Below, one piece after another: positions 8,569 to 16,825 of a stretch of 44,920 bases of DNA. Source of the stretch: Catenulispora rubra (GTDB taxonomy: Bacteria > Actinomycetota > Actinomycetes > Streptomycetales > Catenulisporaceae); NCBI RefSeq assembly GCF_015356825.1, contig NZ_JAACYW010000066.1, positions 1 through 44,920 on the forward strand, read 5' to 3'. Positions within the stretch are counted from its first letter, which is position 1; each line of letters begins with the position of its first letter. The position numbers were made by a program, and so were the translations under genes. Below the pieces are notes generated by a model. That model worked only from the letters and a program-made list of their open reading frames with translations, was not told the DNA's origin and did not search any database.

Positions 8569-9858
8569 ATGGGGTGGTTTCGGGGGCGGCGGAAGCGGCG
8601 CGGCGGGGAGCCGGCCGCGGAGGCTCCCGGCCGGGCGGCGGCGAACCGTATAGCAACGGAGGCGGCGGGCGTTCGACAGGCGTCGGCTGCCGCGCGCCCG
8701 GAAACGGAGCGCTCTGACTTCGGCGAGGAGCCGGCCGCCGCGGCTGGGGCCCCGGGCCCGGTCTCGGACCGCATCCCGTGGCGCCACCTCGACGGCGGCG
8801 TGTACCCGCGGCTGCTCGGTCCGCTCGCGGACGACGGTGGCGTCGGCGCGCTTCTGGACCACTGCGAGCTGGGCTCGCAGGGGCCGTCCGGCACCGCGAA
8901 AAGCCTTGTCGGGCAAGCGCCGCAGGCCGGGGAGGCATTGGGCCGGCTGGTCGGCAGGGAGCAGGCCGCCGGGCCGGAGTCCGCCGAGTTCGTCGGCGGG
9001 GTGATCAGGGTCCTGGCATTGCTGCCCGCCGAGGAGGCGGTGCCGCTGCTGGTCCGGCTGGCGGCGCAGGAGTCCGGGCTCACGGCCGGGTCGATGCCGT
9101 CGGCGCGGGCCGCGATCCGGGCGCTCGCCGCGGTGCCCGGGGAGCTGGTGCCGCCGGCTTTGCACCGGCTGGCTTCGGAGTCGCCGTTGGCGGCGTTGCG
9201 GAAGGCGGCCTACGCGGAGCTGAAGCGCCGCCTGCGCACGCTCTCCGACGCGCCGGAGTGGACCGTCGACACCTTCGGGCTGGACGGCGACAGCCGGCTG
9301 CGGACGACGGTGGGGCCGGACCACGTCGCGGTGGTGCGGATCGAGCTCGGCGGGCGGGTGAAGATCGGCTACCACGAAAGCCACGGCCGCGCCTCGGCCG
9401 ACGGACGGGCCCTGGCCGGGAAGCCGACCGCCTCGACGGTCGACCAGGACGCGATGCGGGACGTCGCGGAGTTGGCCGCGAAGCTACGGACCGCGGTACG
9501 CGCGGCCCGGACGCGCCTGGAGTCCGCGCAGAAGGAACATCGTGAGATCCCCGCAGAGGACTGGATCGAGCACTACATCACGCATCCGGTGACCGGCACG
9601 CTCGCCAGGACGCTGTTGTGGGAGACGCGGGACGGCGACGCCGACGCCCAGGCCGCGTGGCGTATGGGTCTGCCCCGGCAGATCGAGGGGCGCTGGGGAC
9701 TGGTCACGGAGACCACCGAGCGCATCATCCTCGGGGACGGCGACGTGCTGCGGGTCGCCGCGCCGATGCGGCTGCCGGCGGCGCGGGCCCGGGCCTGGGA
9801 ACGCTTGCTGGCCAAGGCGAAGATCGAGCCGGCGCTGACGCAGATCCAGCGGGGCTGA
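8569..9858 (+). CDS. DUF4132-type protein, short C-terminus
   Basis: 429 residues. After a basic, Ala-rich N-terminus (1-65), residues ~70-215 are helical and HEAT-like. Residues ~290-400 match the DUF4132 core, including a long helix of the ELAAKLRTAVRAARTRLESA type, then WIEHYITHPVTGTLARTLLW and a strand-rich segment. DUF4132 occurs in MolR/YehI-like proteins of unknown biochemical role, often with WGR domains. Here the protein stops at IEPALTQIQRG, shortly after the point where most relatives continue with a C-terminal extension, so it may be a naturally short form or a truncation. The ATG follows GAGGGG by 9 nt. The gene is followed by a repeat-rich 160-bp gap. Confidence 0.72.
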   Translation: MGWFRGRRKRRGGEPAAEAPGRAAANRIATEAAGVRQASAAARPETERSDFGEEPAAAAGAPGPVSDRIPWRHLDGGVYPRLLGPLADDGGVGALLDHCELGSQGPSGTAKSLVGQAPQAGEALGRLVGREQAAGPESAEFVGGVIRVLALLPAEEAVPLLVRLAAQESGLTAGSMPSARAAIRALAAVPGELVPPALHRLASESPLAALRKAAYAELKRRLRTLSDAPEWTVDTFGLDGDSRLRTTVGPDHVAVVRIELGGRVKIGYHESHGRASADGRALAGKPTASTVDQDAMRDVAELAAKLRTAVRAARTRLESAQKEHREIPAEDWIEHYITHPVTGTLARTLLWETRDGDADAQAAWRMGLPRQIEGRWGLVTETTERIILGDGDVLRVAAPMRLPAARARAWERLLAKAKIEPALTQIQRG

Positions 9859-9899
9859 GGCCCGGGGCTCGGGCTGAGACAGACCCGGCGCCATCGCTG

Positions 9900-10020
9900 G
9901 ATCGCCGCCGGACCGTCGCCGAGCCACCGCCGGGCTGTCGCTGGACCGTCGCTGGATCGCTCGCCGAGCCGCCGCCGGACCGTCGCTACACCATCGCCAG
10001 GCCCTCGCCGAACCGCCGCC
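9900..10020. repeat. Degenerate GC-rich direct repeats
   Basis: The gap between the DUF4132 and DinB genes is built from imperfect copies of a CCGCCGGACCGTCGC-like unit. GCCGCCGGACCGTCGC occurs exactly at 9904-9919 and 9971-9986, with partial copies (CTGGACCGTCGC and others) between them. It could be decayed coding DNA or a small tandem expansion. Confidence 0.5.
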
Positions 10021-10023
10021 AGC

Positions 10024-10519
10024 TCAGCGCCCGGTGGTCCCGTCGATCTGCTCCCGCAGGATGTCCGCGTGGCCGGCGTGCCGGACGGTCTCGCTGGTCA
10101 TGTGGGCGATCACCCACCGCACCGATTGGCGCGTGTCCCCCACCGGGATCGCGACCGGCGCGCCGAGGTCGTCGACGGCGCGGATCGCGGCGTCGCTGGC
10201 CGCGATCGCCGCCTGGTAGTCGGCGAGCACGCGCTCCGCGCTGTGGCCCGCGGGCACCAACATGTCGACGTCCCCGGGGTCGTCGCCCTCGCGGCCGGCC
10301 ACGCAATGGCCGAACCAGAGCCGCTCGGCGAGAGTGAGGTGGTGGACCAGGCCCAGGAGCGTCGTCCCCGATTCCACCAGGACCCGGCGCAGCTGCTCCT
10401 CGGTCAGCCCGTCGGTCTTCTTCACCACGCATTCCCCTGGCGAAGGCCAGGAAGGCCAACGCGGTATCGCGTTCGCCGGCGTCGTTGCGGGGTACCGGGC
10501 GGCGCTGGGTCTCGGCCAT
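10024..10519 (-). pseudogene. DinB/DUF664-family protein, frameshifted
   Basis: Two overlapping reading frames together make one DUF664/DinB-like protein of about 164 residues. The N-terminal frame (ATG 10519) reads MAETQRRPVPRN...DTALAFLAFAR. The C-terminal frame reads CVVKKTDGLTEEQLRR...LLGLVHHLTLAERLWF...VIAHMTSETVRHAGH and ends at 10024. DinB-like proteins are four-helix metal-binding enzymes, some acting as thiol-dependent transferases. The frames join if one G is removed from the GGGG run at 10434-10437 (minus strand). Without that, only a shortened protein from GTG 10428 or 10425 could be made, lacking helix 1. It may be a genuine pseudogene, a slippage site or a sequencing error. A TACAGT box sits 7 nt before ATG 10519. 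Confidence 0.7.
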
Positions 10520-10526
10520 GGGACGC

Positions 10527-10532
10527 ACTGTA
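10527..10532 (-). promoter_or_regulatory. Candidate -10 box (TACAGT), leaderless type
   Basis: On the minus strand TACAGT ends 7 nt before ATG 10519 of the DinB gene, the same spacing as at several other genes here. Its survival suggests the frameshift, if real, is recent. Confidence 0.4.
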
Positions 10533-10547
10533 GCGAGCCGCCGCCGA

Positions 10548-11309
10548 CTAACTCTCCAGCCACTGATCCACGAAGTCGGCGGTGTCCTGCCAGTTCTTCA
10601 CCGACACCGAGCGGATGCCCATCGCCTCCACCGGATGGTCGTTGCCCTGCGGGTCGAGGCGGTCGCCGACGAAGACGATGTCCTCCATGCCGACGTGCAG
10701 TTCGGCCATCAGCTTGCGCATCCCGTAGGCCTTGTCGATGCCCTGCGCGGTGACGTCGATCGAGGTGCTGCCGCCGCTGCGGACCTCCAGGTCCGGCAGG
10801 CGCTCGGCGGCCCAGGCACGCAGGCGTTCCTTCTTCGAGCCGTCCGGGTCCCACTCGGTCTTGGCCGCTACCGGGGCCTGCTGGCCCAGGGCGGAGAAGG
10901 TGATCTGGCTGCCGCGGTCCTCGATGATGTCGCCCCAGGTCTTGTCCTCCCACAGGCCCAGGTTCTTCGCGCCCTCGGTCAGCACGTCGATGACCTGGCG
11001 CTTGGCGGCGTCGGGCAGGTCCTCGGAGTAGATCTCGCGCCAGGTGCCGTCGCGGAAGAGGTAGTAGCGGGTCCCGTTGGTGGGCATCAGGTTCAGTTTG
11101 GCGAGCTGCTGCGGGGTGGCGTCCAGGTGGTCCAGGACCTGTGTCTGGAACTGAGGGAAGGCGCCGCCGGAGATGATGCAGACCTGGACCTCGTCCAGCA
11201 GCCGGACCAGGAGTCCGGCCATGCGCGCGGTGATGGCGGACTTGGACTCGGCGAGGGTCCCGTCCAGGTCGAAGGCCATGACGGAGGCATCAGGATCGTG
11301 AGAGCTCAT
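10548..11309 (-). CDS. HAD-superfamily phosphatase, phosphomannomutase-like (IIB)
   Basis: 253 residues. HAD motif I is FDLDGTLAES with nucleophile Asp14 and acid/base Asp16. Motif II is IISGG, and motif IV is VFVGDRLDPQGND, where the final acidic residues bind magnesium. A type IIB cap lies between motifs II and III. The cap contains GSQITFSALGQQAP, reminiscent of the eukaryotic phosphomannomutase/HAD-IIB branch (which has IEFRNGMLN-like and SPIGR segments). The protein could be a sugar-phosphate phosphatase or mutase; the substrate cannot be assigned. ATG 11309 has GGAG just upstream. It is transcribed in the same direction as the malic enzyme gene but is separated from it by a strong terminator. 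Confidence 0.85.
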   Translation of the reverse strand: MSSHDPDASVMAFDLDGTLAESKSAITARMAGLLVRLLDEVQVCIISGGAFPQFQTQVLDHLDATPQQLAKLNLMPTNGTRYYLFRDGTWREIYSEDLPDAAKRQVIDVLTEGAKNLGLWEDKTWGDIIEDRGSQITFSALGQQAPVAAKTEWDPDGSKKERLRAWAAERLPDLEVRSGGSTSIDVTAQGIDKAYGMRKLMAELHVGMEDIVFVGDRLDPQGNDHPVEAMGIRSVSVKNWQDTADFVDQWLES

Positions 11310-11473
11310 GGCTCCACTTCACCGCATGGACGGCGAGGGCGCCATGCGGTCCGGGGCCCGCGAACTGAGCTTTGGCGGAAAACGCCCCGCCGACCGGGCG
11401 TTCCGGCGCGAACGAGACAGAAGATAGGGGGACATCAGAACGCAAGACAAAAGAAAAGACGCGGCGGAAAAGA

Positions 11474-11531
11474 CACGGGACACCGGCCCCCGGCAGCTCC
11501 TGAGCAGCTGCCGGAAATCCGGTGTCCCGTG
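11474..11531 (-). terminator. Nested two-stem terminator after malic enzyme
   Basis: A perfect 13-bp outer stem (CACGGGACACCGG 11474-11486 with its complement 11519-11531) encloses a perfect 9-bp inner stem (11490-11498 with 11506-11514). It begins 21 bp after the malic enzyme stop and is followed on the minus strand by T-rich sequence (TCTTTTC, GTCTTTTCTTTTG). The rest of 11310-11473 shows nothing else. Confidence 0.75.
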
Positions 11532-11551
11532 AGCATTAATACTCCCCTCGA

Positions 11552-12766
11552 CTACAGTCGCGCGACCCCGTCACGGCGGGCGGCGTCCGCCACGGCCGCG
11601 GTGACCGCCGGGGCGACCCGCTCGTCGAAGGGGCTGGGGATCACCTTGTCGGCCGAGAGCTCGCCGGCGACCACGGCCGCCAGGGCCTCGGCGGCGGCCA
11701 GCTTCATACCCTCGGTGATCCGCGAGGCGCGGACCGACAGCGCCCCGGCGAAGACGCCCGGGAAGGCCAGGACGTTGTTGATCTGGTTGGGGAAGTCGGA
11801 GCGGCCGGTGGCCACCACGGCGGCGTACTTGTGCGCGACGTCGGGGTGGATCTCCGGGTTGGGGTTGGCCATCGCGGCGATGATCGCGTTCGGGGCCATC
11901 GTGGCGACGTACTCCTCCGGGACGCGGCCGCTGGAGACGCCGATGAAGACGTCGGCGCCGCGCATCGCCTCGGCCAGCCCGCCGGACAGGCCCGCGCGGT
12001 TGGTGATCGCCGCCAGTTCGGTCTTCACCGAGGTCAGGTCGGCCCGGTCGGCGGAGACGATCCCCCGGGAGTCCACCACGGTCAGGTCGCCGATGCCGGC
12101 GTCCACCAGGATCTTGGCGATCGCGACGCCCGCCGCGCCGGCGCCGGAGATCACCGCGCGCAGGTCCGCCAGCGGCCGGTCCACGACCTTGGCGGCGTTG
12201 CGCAGCGCGGCCAGCAGCACGATCGCGGTGCCGTGCTGGTCGTCGTGGAAGACCGGGATGTCCAGCCGCTCCTGGAGCCGGCGCTCCACCTCGAAGCAGC
12301 GCGGGGCCGAGATGTCCTCCAGGTTGATGCCGCCGAAGGCCGGGGCCAGCCGGACCACGGTCTCGACCAGCTCGTCCACGTCGGTGCAGTCCAGGCACAC
12401 CGGGACCGCGTCCACGCCGCCGAACTGCTTGAACAGGACCGCCTTGCCCTCCATCACCGGCAGCGCGGCCAGCGGCCCGATGTCGCCGAGCCCGAGCACG
12501 GCGGTGCCGTCGGTGACCACCGCGACCGTGTTGGCCTTCCAGGTGTAGTCCATCGCGAGCTCCGGGCGCTCGGCGATGGCGGTGCAGACCTCTGCGACAC
12601 CCGGCGTGTAGGCCAGCGAGAGGTCCGCGCGGTCCCGCAGCGGGACGGTGGCGCGCACCTCCATCTTGCCGCCGCGGTGCAGGTCGAAGACCGGCGACTC
12701 GCCCACGGCGGGACCTCCGGCGGTGTCACTGTCGATGGACTGGGTCGGGATGAGCTGCCCTGACAT
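11552..12766 (-). CDS. maeB: NAD(P)-dependent malic enzyme
   Basis: 404 residues, the short bacterial malic-enzyme type without a C-terminal phosphotransacetylase domain. It would catalyse oxidative decarboxylation of malate to pyruvate, supplying NAD(P)H. Visible catalytic elements are Tyr53 in LAYTPGV, Lys108 in VMEGKAVLFKQ, the metal ligands Glu150/Asp151 in INLEDISAP and Asp175/176 in FHDDQHGT, and the dinucleotide motif GAGAAG (208-213). Cofactor preference is not certain from sequence. The ATG follows AAGGGG by about 6 nt. It is divergent from the amino-acid ABC operon, an arrangement I recall from Streptomyces (malic enzyme SCO5261 next to an ABC cluster). The nested terminator lies directly downstream. 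Confidence 0.93.
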   Translation of the reverse strand: MSGQLIPTQSIDSDTAGGPAVGESPVFDLHRGGKMEVRATVPLRDRADLSLAYTPGVAEVCTAIAERPELAMDYTWKANTVAVVTDGTAVLGLGDIGPLAALPVMEGKAVLFKQFGGVDAVPVCLDCTDVDELVETVVRLAPAFGGINLEDISAPRCFEVERRLQERLDIPVFHDDQHGTAIVLLAALRNAAKVVDRPLADLRAVISGAGAAGVAIAKILVDAGIGDLTVVDSRGIVSADRADLTSVKTELAAITNRAGLSGGLAEAMRGADVFIGVSSGRVPEEYVATMAPNAIIAAMANPNPEIHPDVAHKYAAVVATGRSDFPNQINNVLAFPGVFAGALSVRASRITEGMKLAAAEALAAVVAGELSADKVIPSPFDERVAPAVTAAVADAARRDGVARL

Positions 12767-13078
12767 GGCTTACCCCTTAGCTGCCGCGAGCGGCGTGTTG
12801 AGGGAACGGAAAAGGGGCGGACCGTGAACCTGTTGAGGGATGAGGGGGAGGTTCGCCGAGCCCGCTTCGCTGCCGTCGGATGGTGGTCCGTACCGCGTTC
12901 CACGAGCACCGTTCGGTCCGTTCGACGCTGTCGCATCGACGACGCGGGGTTCGCCCGTGATGCGATTTTTACATGGCTGCCTATGTTCAACGGCCAATTA
13001 CCGGTGCAAGGATTCCAGCACCGTACCCCATGAACGTTGCTTGAGCGGGTAATGGATCACCCACCAGGAGGAGAACAG
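12767..13078. other. Divergent intergenic region, malic enzyme / ABC operon
   Basis: 312 bp that must hold both divergent promoters. The half near 12950-13040 is noticeably richer in A and T (for example around GCGATTTTTACATGG), as expected for a promoter or leader. I could not assign a -35/-10 pair or a known operator. The short open frames here lack actinobacterial codon use. Confidence 0.4.
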
Positions 13079-14047
13079 ATGCGAGCCGGGAGAACTTCCA
13101 GGGCTGTCATAGTCGGGGCCGCGGGGATCGCGCTGGTCCTCACCGCCGCGGGTTGCGGAAGCGGCAGCAAGCCGGGGAGCTCGTCCTCGACCGGCGGCTC
13201 GACCACCGCATCGACGGGCTCCGGGTCGTCTTCCACCGCCTCCTCGGGGTCGGGCTCGGTCGACGCCGCGGCCGCGGCCCTGGTGCCGGCGACGATCAAG
13301 GGCAAGGGCGAGATCAGCATCGCGACCGACCCCAGCTACCCGCCGAACGAGTCCAAGGACCAGAACGGCAAGATCATCGGCTGGGACGTGGACATGGGCA
13401 ACGCCATCGCGGCGAAGCTGGGCCTGAAGGCCAACTTCCAGGAAGTGACCTTCGACAACATCGTCACCGGCATCCAGACCGGCAAGTACGACGCCGGCAT
13501 GTCCTCCATCACGGACAACAAGACCCGCGAGGGCGTCGACGACTTCGTCACCTACTTCAACGCCGGCACCAAGCTGATGGTCGTCAAGGGCAACCCGAAG
13601 AACCTCACGGACACCTCCCCCACCGACCTGTCGCTGTGCGGTCTGACGATCGGCGTGGAGAAGGGGACGATCCAGGAGAGCCCGGACATCCCGAACCGCA
13701 GCAAGGCCTGCCAGGCCGCCGGCAAGCCGGCCGTCAAGGCGCTGTCCCAGGACACCCAGGACCAGATCAACGAGTCGCTCCAGTCCGGCCGCTGCGACGC
13801 GGTGCTCGCCGACTCCCCGGTCGTCGACTACTACGCCAAGAGCGGCAACTTCCAGTCGGTCGGCGACATCTACTCCGGCGCGCCCTACGGCATCGCGATC
13901 GCCAAGGGCAACAGCGGGCTGTCGCAGGCGTTCCTGGCCGCTCTGAAGGACCTGGTGGCCGACGGCACCTACCACCAGCTCACCACCAAGTACGGGATCC
14001 AGGCCGGCGACTACACGACCCCGGGCTTGAACCAGGCGACGAGCTGA
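13079..14047 (+). CDS. Amino-acid ABC transporter substrate-binding lipoprotein
   Basis: 322 residues of the SBP_bac_3 family (polar amino acids, Glu/Gln/His/Arg type). The N-terminus is a lipoprotein signal: basic MRAGRTSRA, hydrophobic core, then LTAAGC with Cys26 as the lipidated residue. A Ser/Thr/Gly-rich linker follows up to ~residue 65. The mature part shows typical lobe motifs: ISIATDPSYPP, GWDVDMGNAIAAKLG, VTFDNIVTGIQTGKYD and MSSITDNKTREG. It would sit on the outer face of the membrane and deliver an amino acid to the permease encoded next. ATG 13079 is chosen for its strong AGGAGGAG ribosome site; an in-frame start at 13037 is disfavoured because it would bury the signal peptide. 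The permease gene follows after 7 nt. Confidence 0.93.
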   Translation: MRAGRTSRAVIVGAAGIALVLTAAGCGSGSKPGSSSSTGGSTTASTGSGSSSTASSGSGSVDAAAAALVPATIKGKGEISIATDPSYPPNESKDQNGKIIGWDVDMGNAIAAKLGLKANFQEVTFDNIVTGIQTGKYDAGMSSITDNKTREGVDDFVTYFNAGTKLMVVKGNPKNLTDTSPTDLSLCGLTIGVEKGTIQESPDIPNRSKACQAAGKPAVKALSQDTQDQINESLQSGRCDAVLADSPVVDYYAKSGNFQSVGDIYSGAPYGIAIAKGNSGLSQAFLAALKDLVADGTYHQLTTKYGIQAGDYTTPGLNQATS

Positions 14048-14054
14048 GCTGCGC

Positions 14055-15047
14055 GTGACTGAAACCAATCCGGCGGCGGGTACGGACGACGTGCCCGCCG
14101 CGCCAAGTTCGCTCTTCGTGCCCGCCGCGATCCGTGCGGTGCCGGTGAGGCGACCGGGGCGGTGGATCAGCGCGGCCATCCTGCTGGTGTTCGTGCTGAT
14201 GTTCTTCCACATGCTGGTGTTCAACAAGAACTTCGGCTGGGACCTGGTCCGGCAGTGGCTGTTCTGGCACACCATCGTCCAGGCCGTGGTGGTCACCCTG
14301 GAGCTGACCGTCTACGCGATGGTCATCGGGATCGTCGGCGGCGTGCTGCTGGCGGTGATGCGGCTGTCGAGCAATCCGGTGTCCTCCAGCGCCGCGTGGG
14401 CCTACACATGGTTCTTCCGCGGCACCCCGGTCCTGGTCCAGCTGCTGTTCTGGAACAACATCGCGGCCCTGGTCGGCCAGCAGGTCGGCTTCGGCATCCC
14501 GTTCGGGCCGCAGTACTTCCACCTGAACACCAACTCCACGATCACCGCGTTCACCGCGGCAGTCCTGGCCCTGGGCCTGAACGAGGCGGCCTACATGTCC
14601 GAGATCGTCCGGGCCGGCATCCTGTCGGTGGACGAGGGGCAGACCGAGGCCGCGGCGTCGCTGGGCATGCGGCGCGCGAAGATCATGAGCCGGATCGTGC
14701 TGCCGCAGGCGATGCGGGTGATCATCCCGCCGACCGGCAACGAGACCATCAGCATGCTGAAGACCTCGTCGCTGGCCTCGGTGATCGGCGTGGTGGAGCT
14801 GACGGACGCCAGCGAGTCGGCGATCCACCTGTACTTCAAGGCGATCCCGTTCTACGTCGTGGCCTCGCTGTGGTACCTGTTCTTCACCACGGTGCTGTCC
14901 ATCGGCCAGTACTACGTCGAGCGGTACTACGCGCGCGGTTCCAGCCGGAACCTGCCGCCGACGCCGTTCCAGAAGCTGATGCGGGCCAACCTGTCGTTCC
15001 GCCGGCGGAAAAGCCCCTTCACGGAAGTCAGGGAGGCGCTGCGATGA
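14055..15047 (+). CDS. Amino-acid ABC transporter permease
   Basis: 330 residues of the His/Glu/Gln/Arg/opine permease family. About 30 cytoplasmic residues precede a first membrane span (~36-56). A core of several further spans follows. The EAA loop, EAAASLGMRRAKIM followed by SRIVLPQA, contacts the ATPase. The N-terminal extension and extra first span are typical of actinobacterial members. The gene starts at GTG 14055, 7 nt after the binding-protein stop, and its TGA overlaps the ATG of the ATPase gene (ATGA), so the three genes are surely one transcript. With one permease gene the membrane unit is probably a homodimer. Confidence 0.93.
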   Translation: MTETNPAAGTDDVPAAPSSLFVPAAIRAVPVRRPGRWISAAILLVFVLMFFHMLVFNKNFGWDLVRQWLFWHTIVQAVVVTLELTVYAMVIGIVGGVLLAVMRLSSNPVSSSAAWAYTWFFRGTPVLVQLLFWNNIAALVGQQVGFGIPFGPQYFHLNTNSTITAFTAAVLALGLNEAAYMSEIVRAGILSVDEGQTEAAASLGMRRAKIMSRIVLPQAMRVIIPPTGNETISMLKTSSLASVIGVVELTDASESAIHLYFKAIPFYVVASLWYLFFTTVLSIGQYYVERYYARGSSRNLPPTPFQKLMRANLSFRRRKSPFTEVREALR

Positions 15048-15838
15048 CCGCCGACAGCGTTCCCGAGGCCTCCCGCACCCAGGTGGCCGTCGAGATCGAC
15101 ACGGTGTACAAGGCCTTCGGCCGCGTGCCGGTCCTCCAGGGCGTCTCCATGACGGTCCGCGAGGGCGAGGTGGCCTGTCTCATCGGCCCCTCCGGTTCGG
15201 GCAAGTCGACGCTGCTGCGCTGCGTGAACCATCTGGAGAAGATCGACGCCGGACGGATCAGCGTGCACGGCCAGCTCGTCGGCTACCACGAGAAGAACCA
15301 GCGGCTGCACGAGATGCACGACCGGGACGTCGCCAAGCAGCGGCGCACGATCGGCATGGTGTTCCAGCGGTTCAACCTGTTCCCGCACAAGACCGCCATC
15401 GAGAACATCATCGAGGCCCCGATCCAGGTGCTCGGCAAGAACCGGGCCACGGCCGTCGCCGAGGCCCGCGAGCACCTGGAGAAGGTCGGCTTGTCCGACA
15501 AGGCGGACAACTACCCGACCCAGCTGTCCGGCGGCCAGCAGCAGCGGGTGGCGATCGCCCGGGCGCTGGCCATGCAGCCCGCGCTCATGCTGTTCGACGA
15601 GCCCACCTCGGCGCTGGACCCGGAGCTGGTCGGAGACGTGCTGGCGGTGATGCGCCAGCTGGCCGAGTCCGGGATGACGATGATCGTCGTGACCCACGAG
15701 ATGGGCTTCGCCCGGGACGTCGGCGACACCGTGGCGTTCATGGACGGCGGCGTGATCGTGGAGCACGGCGACGCCCGGCAGGTCATCGCCGAGCCACAGC
15801 ACGCGCGGACGCAGGCGTTCCTGGCGAAGGTGCGCTGA
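15044..15838 (+). CDS. Amino-acid ABC transporter ATP-binding protein
   Basis: 264 residues, with every ABC-ATPase motif present. Walker A is GPSGSGKST (48-56), the signature is LSGGQQQR (161-168) and Walker B is LMLFDEPTS (181-189) followed by the D-loop ALD. The H-loop His lies in VTHEMGFARD. The sequence FQRFNLFPHKTAIENI after the Q-loop is typical of the polar-amino-acid group (GlnQ/HisP type). The ATG overlaps the permease stop and GGGAGG precedes it. A hairpin terminator starts 27 bp after the stop. The specific amino acid carried cannot be told. Confidence 0.95.
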   Translation: MTADSVPEASRTQVAVEIDTVYKAFGRVPVLQGVSMTVREGEVACLIGPSGSGKSTLLRCVNHLEKIDAGRISVHGQLVGYHEKNQRLHEMHDRDVAKQRRTIGMVFQRFNLFPHKTAIENIIEAPIQVLGKNRATAVAEAREHLEKVGLSDKADNYPTQLSGGQQQRVAIARALAMQPALMLFDEPTSALDPELVGDVLAVMRQLAESGMTMIVVTHEMGFARDVGDTVAFMDGGVIVEHGDARQVIAEPQHARTQAFLAKVR

Positions 15839-15864
15839 CACCCGGCCGAGCTGCTGCATCGAGT

Positions 15865-15900
15865 CGGCCGCGGACTGTTTCCAAGAACGTTCCGCGGCCG
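15865..15900 (+). terminator. Hairpin after the amino-acid ABC operon
   Basis: Perfect 10-bp stem, CGGCCGCGGA (15865-15874) with TCCGCGGCCG (15891-15900), and a 16-nt loop, followed by TCCCTTTGG. The remaining ~165 bp before the CGNR gene show no further clear element. Confidence 0.6.
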
Positions 15901-16067
15901 TCCCTTTGGATGTTCTCCACAAAGGTCGGACGACTCGGTTGTTGAAACGACGATGATTTGACCCTCGCGTTGCGACCCCGAACGGCGTACCGTCAGGGCT
16001 ACTAAACGAGCAGAACGTCGGGCATCGGACGCCTGGCGCTAACTAAAGGCGAACAAGGACGAAGGCC

Positions 16068-16697
16068 GTGGAACTCGCATCCTACGCAGATCGGGCGGTG
16101 TCGCTGGTGAACACCGCCGACCCCTACCGGCACCGGGACACCCTCACCACGTGTGAGCAGGCCAAGGAGCTGCTGGCGCCGGAGGGCAGGTGCCGCGTCA
16201 CCAATGCCGACGTGGCGGAGCTGCGCGCGATCCGCGACCGGCTCCGCGAGGTCTTCGACGCCGCCGAGTCCGGCCGGGTGCCGCGCGCCGTCCAGGTCCT
16301 CAACTCCCTGATGAAGCAGTACCCGATCCGCCCCGTGGTCACCGACCACGACGGCGCCTCGTGGCACCTGCACCTGGCCGAGGGCGCGCCGACCATCGCG
16401 GCGGTGTACGGCGCCAAGGCCGCGATGGGGCTGGCCGTGCAGGCCACCGAGCTCGGCTTCGACCGGCTCGGCGTCTGCCAGGCCGCGCCGTGCCGCGAGG
16501 TGTTCATCGACACCTCGACGAACCGCTCGCGCCGCTACTGCTCGGACCGCTGCGCCACCCGCGCGAACGTGGCCGCCTACCGGGCCCGGCGCAAGGAGCA
16601 GGCGCGGGCCGCCGCGGCGGCCGGCGAGGCCGAAGCCGCCGGAGGCGCCACCGGCAAGGTGATGGCCGCCGCCGGAAGCGCCGCAACCGGCCGCTGA
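16068..16697 (+). CDS. CGNR zinc-finger / ABATE-domain putative regulator
   Basis: 209 residues. The N-terminal part (1-130) fits the ABATE domain, thought to bind a small ligand. The C-terminal zinc finger has four cysteines, Cys137, Cys142, Cys158 and Cys162, in the frame CxxxxC-x15-CSDRC, followed by ATRANVAAYRAR; the name-giving CGNR is replaced by CATR. Such proteins are predicted ligand-responsive transcription factors in actinobacteria. The tail (~178-209) is Ala/Gly-rich. GTG 16068 has an AAGGACGAAGG ribosome site. It converges with sodX, separated by two hairpins. Confidence 0.85.
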   Translation: MELASYADRAVSLVNTADPYRHRDTLTTCEQAKELLAPEGRCRVTNADVAELRAIRDRLREVFDAAESGRVPRAVQVLNSLMKQYPIRPVVTDHDGASWHLHLAEGAPTIAAVYGAKAAMGLAVQATELGFDRLGVCQAAPCREVFIDTSTNRSRRYCSDRCATRANVAAYRARRKEQARAAAAAGEAEAAGGATGKVMAAAGSAATGR

Positions 16698-16698
16698 C

Positions 16699-16723
16699 GA
16701 GTTCCCAGCCCCACTGGGAGCTC
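16699..16723. terminator. Hairpin after CGNR gene
   Basis: GAGTTCCCAG (16699-16708) pairs with CTGGGAGCTC (16714-16723) with one mismatch and a 5-nt loop, starting 2 bp after the stop codon. Confidence 0.5.
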
Positions 16724-16738
16724 GCCGGCGCACCGGGC

Positions 16739-16790
16739 GCCTGCGATCGGCTCAGCGGCCCTCACCGGCCGCACGGGCCGATTCGCAGGC
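16739..16790. terminator. Large bidirectional hairpin between CGNR gene and sodX
   Basis: GCCTGCGA (16739-16746) pairs with TCGCAGGC (16783-16790). The stem continues with TCGGC/GCCGA after a one-base bulge and encloses a smaller CGGCC/GGCCG stem. It lies between convergent genes, so probably ends both transcripts. Confidence 0.5.
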
Positions 16791-16825
16791 TCCATCCACA
16801 AGCGCGGGCAGTGTTTTCGGCGCTG

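Noticed and set aside
12770..12997. 75-codon minus-strand frame ahead of malic enzyme
   Set aside because: Unbiased codon use and location in a divergent promoter region; likely leader DNA.
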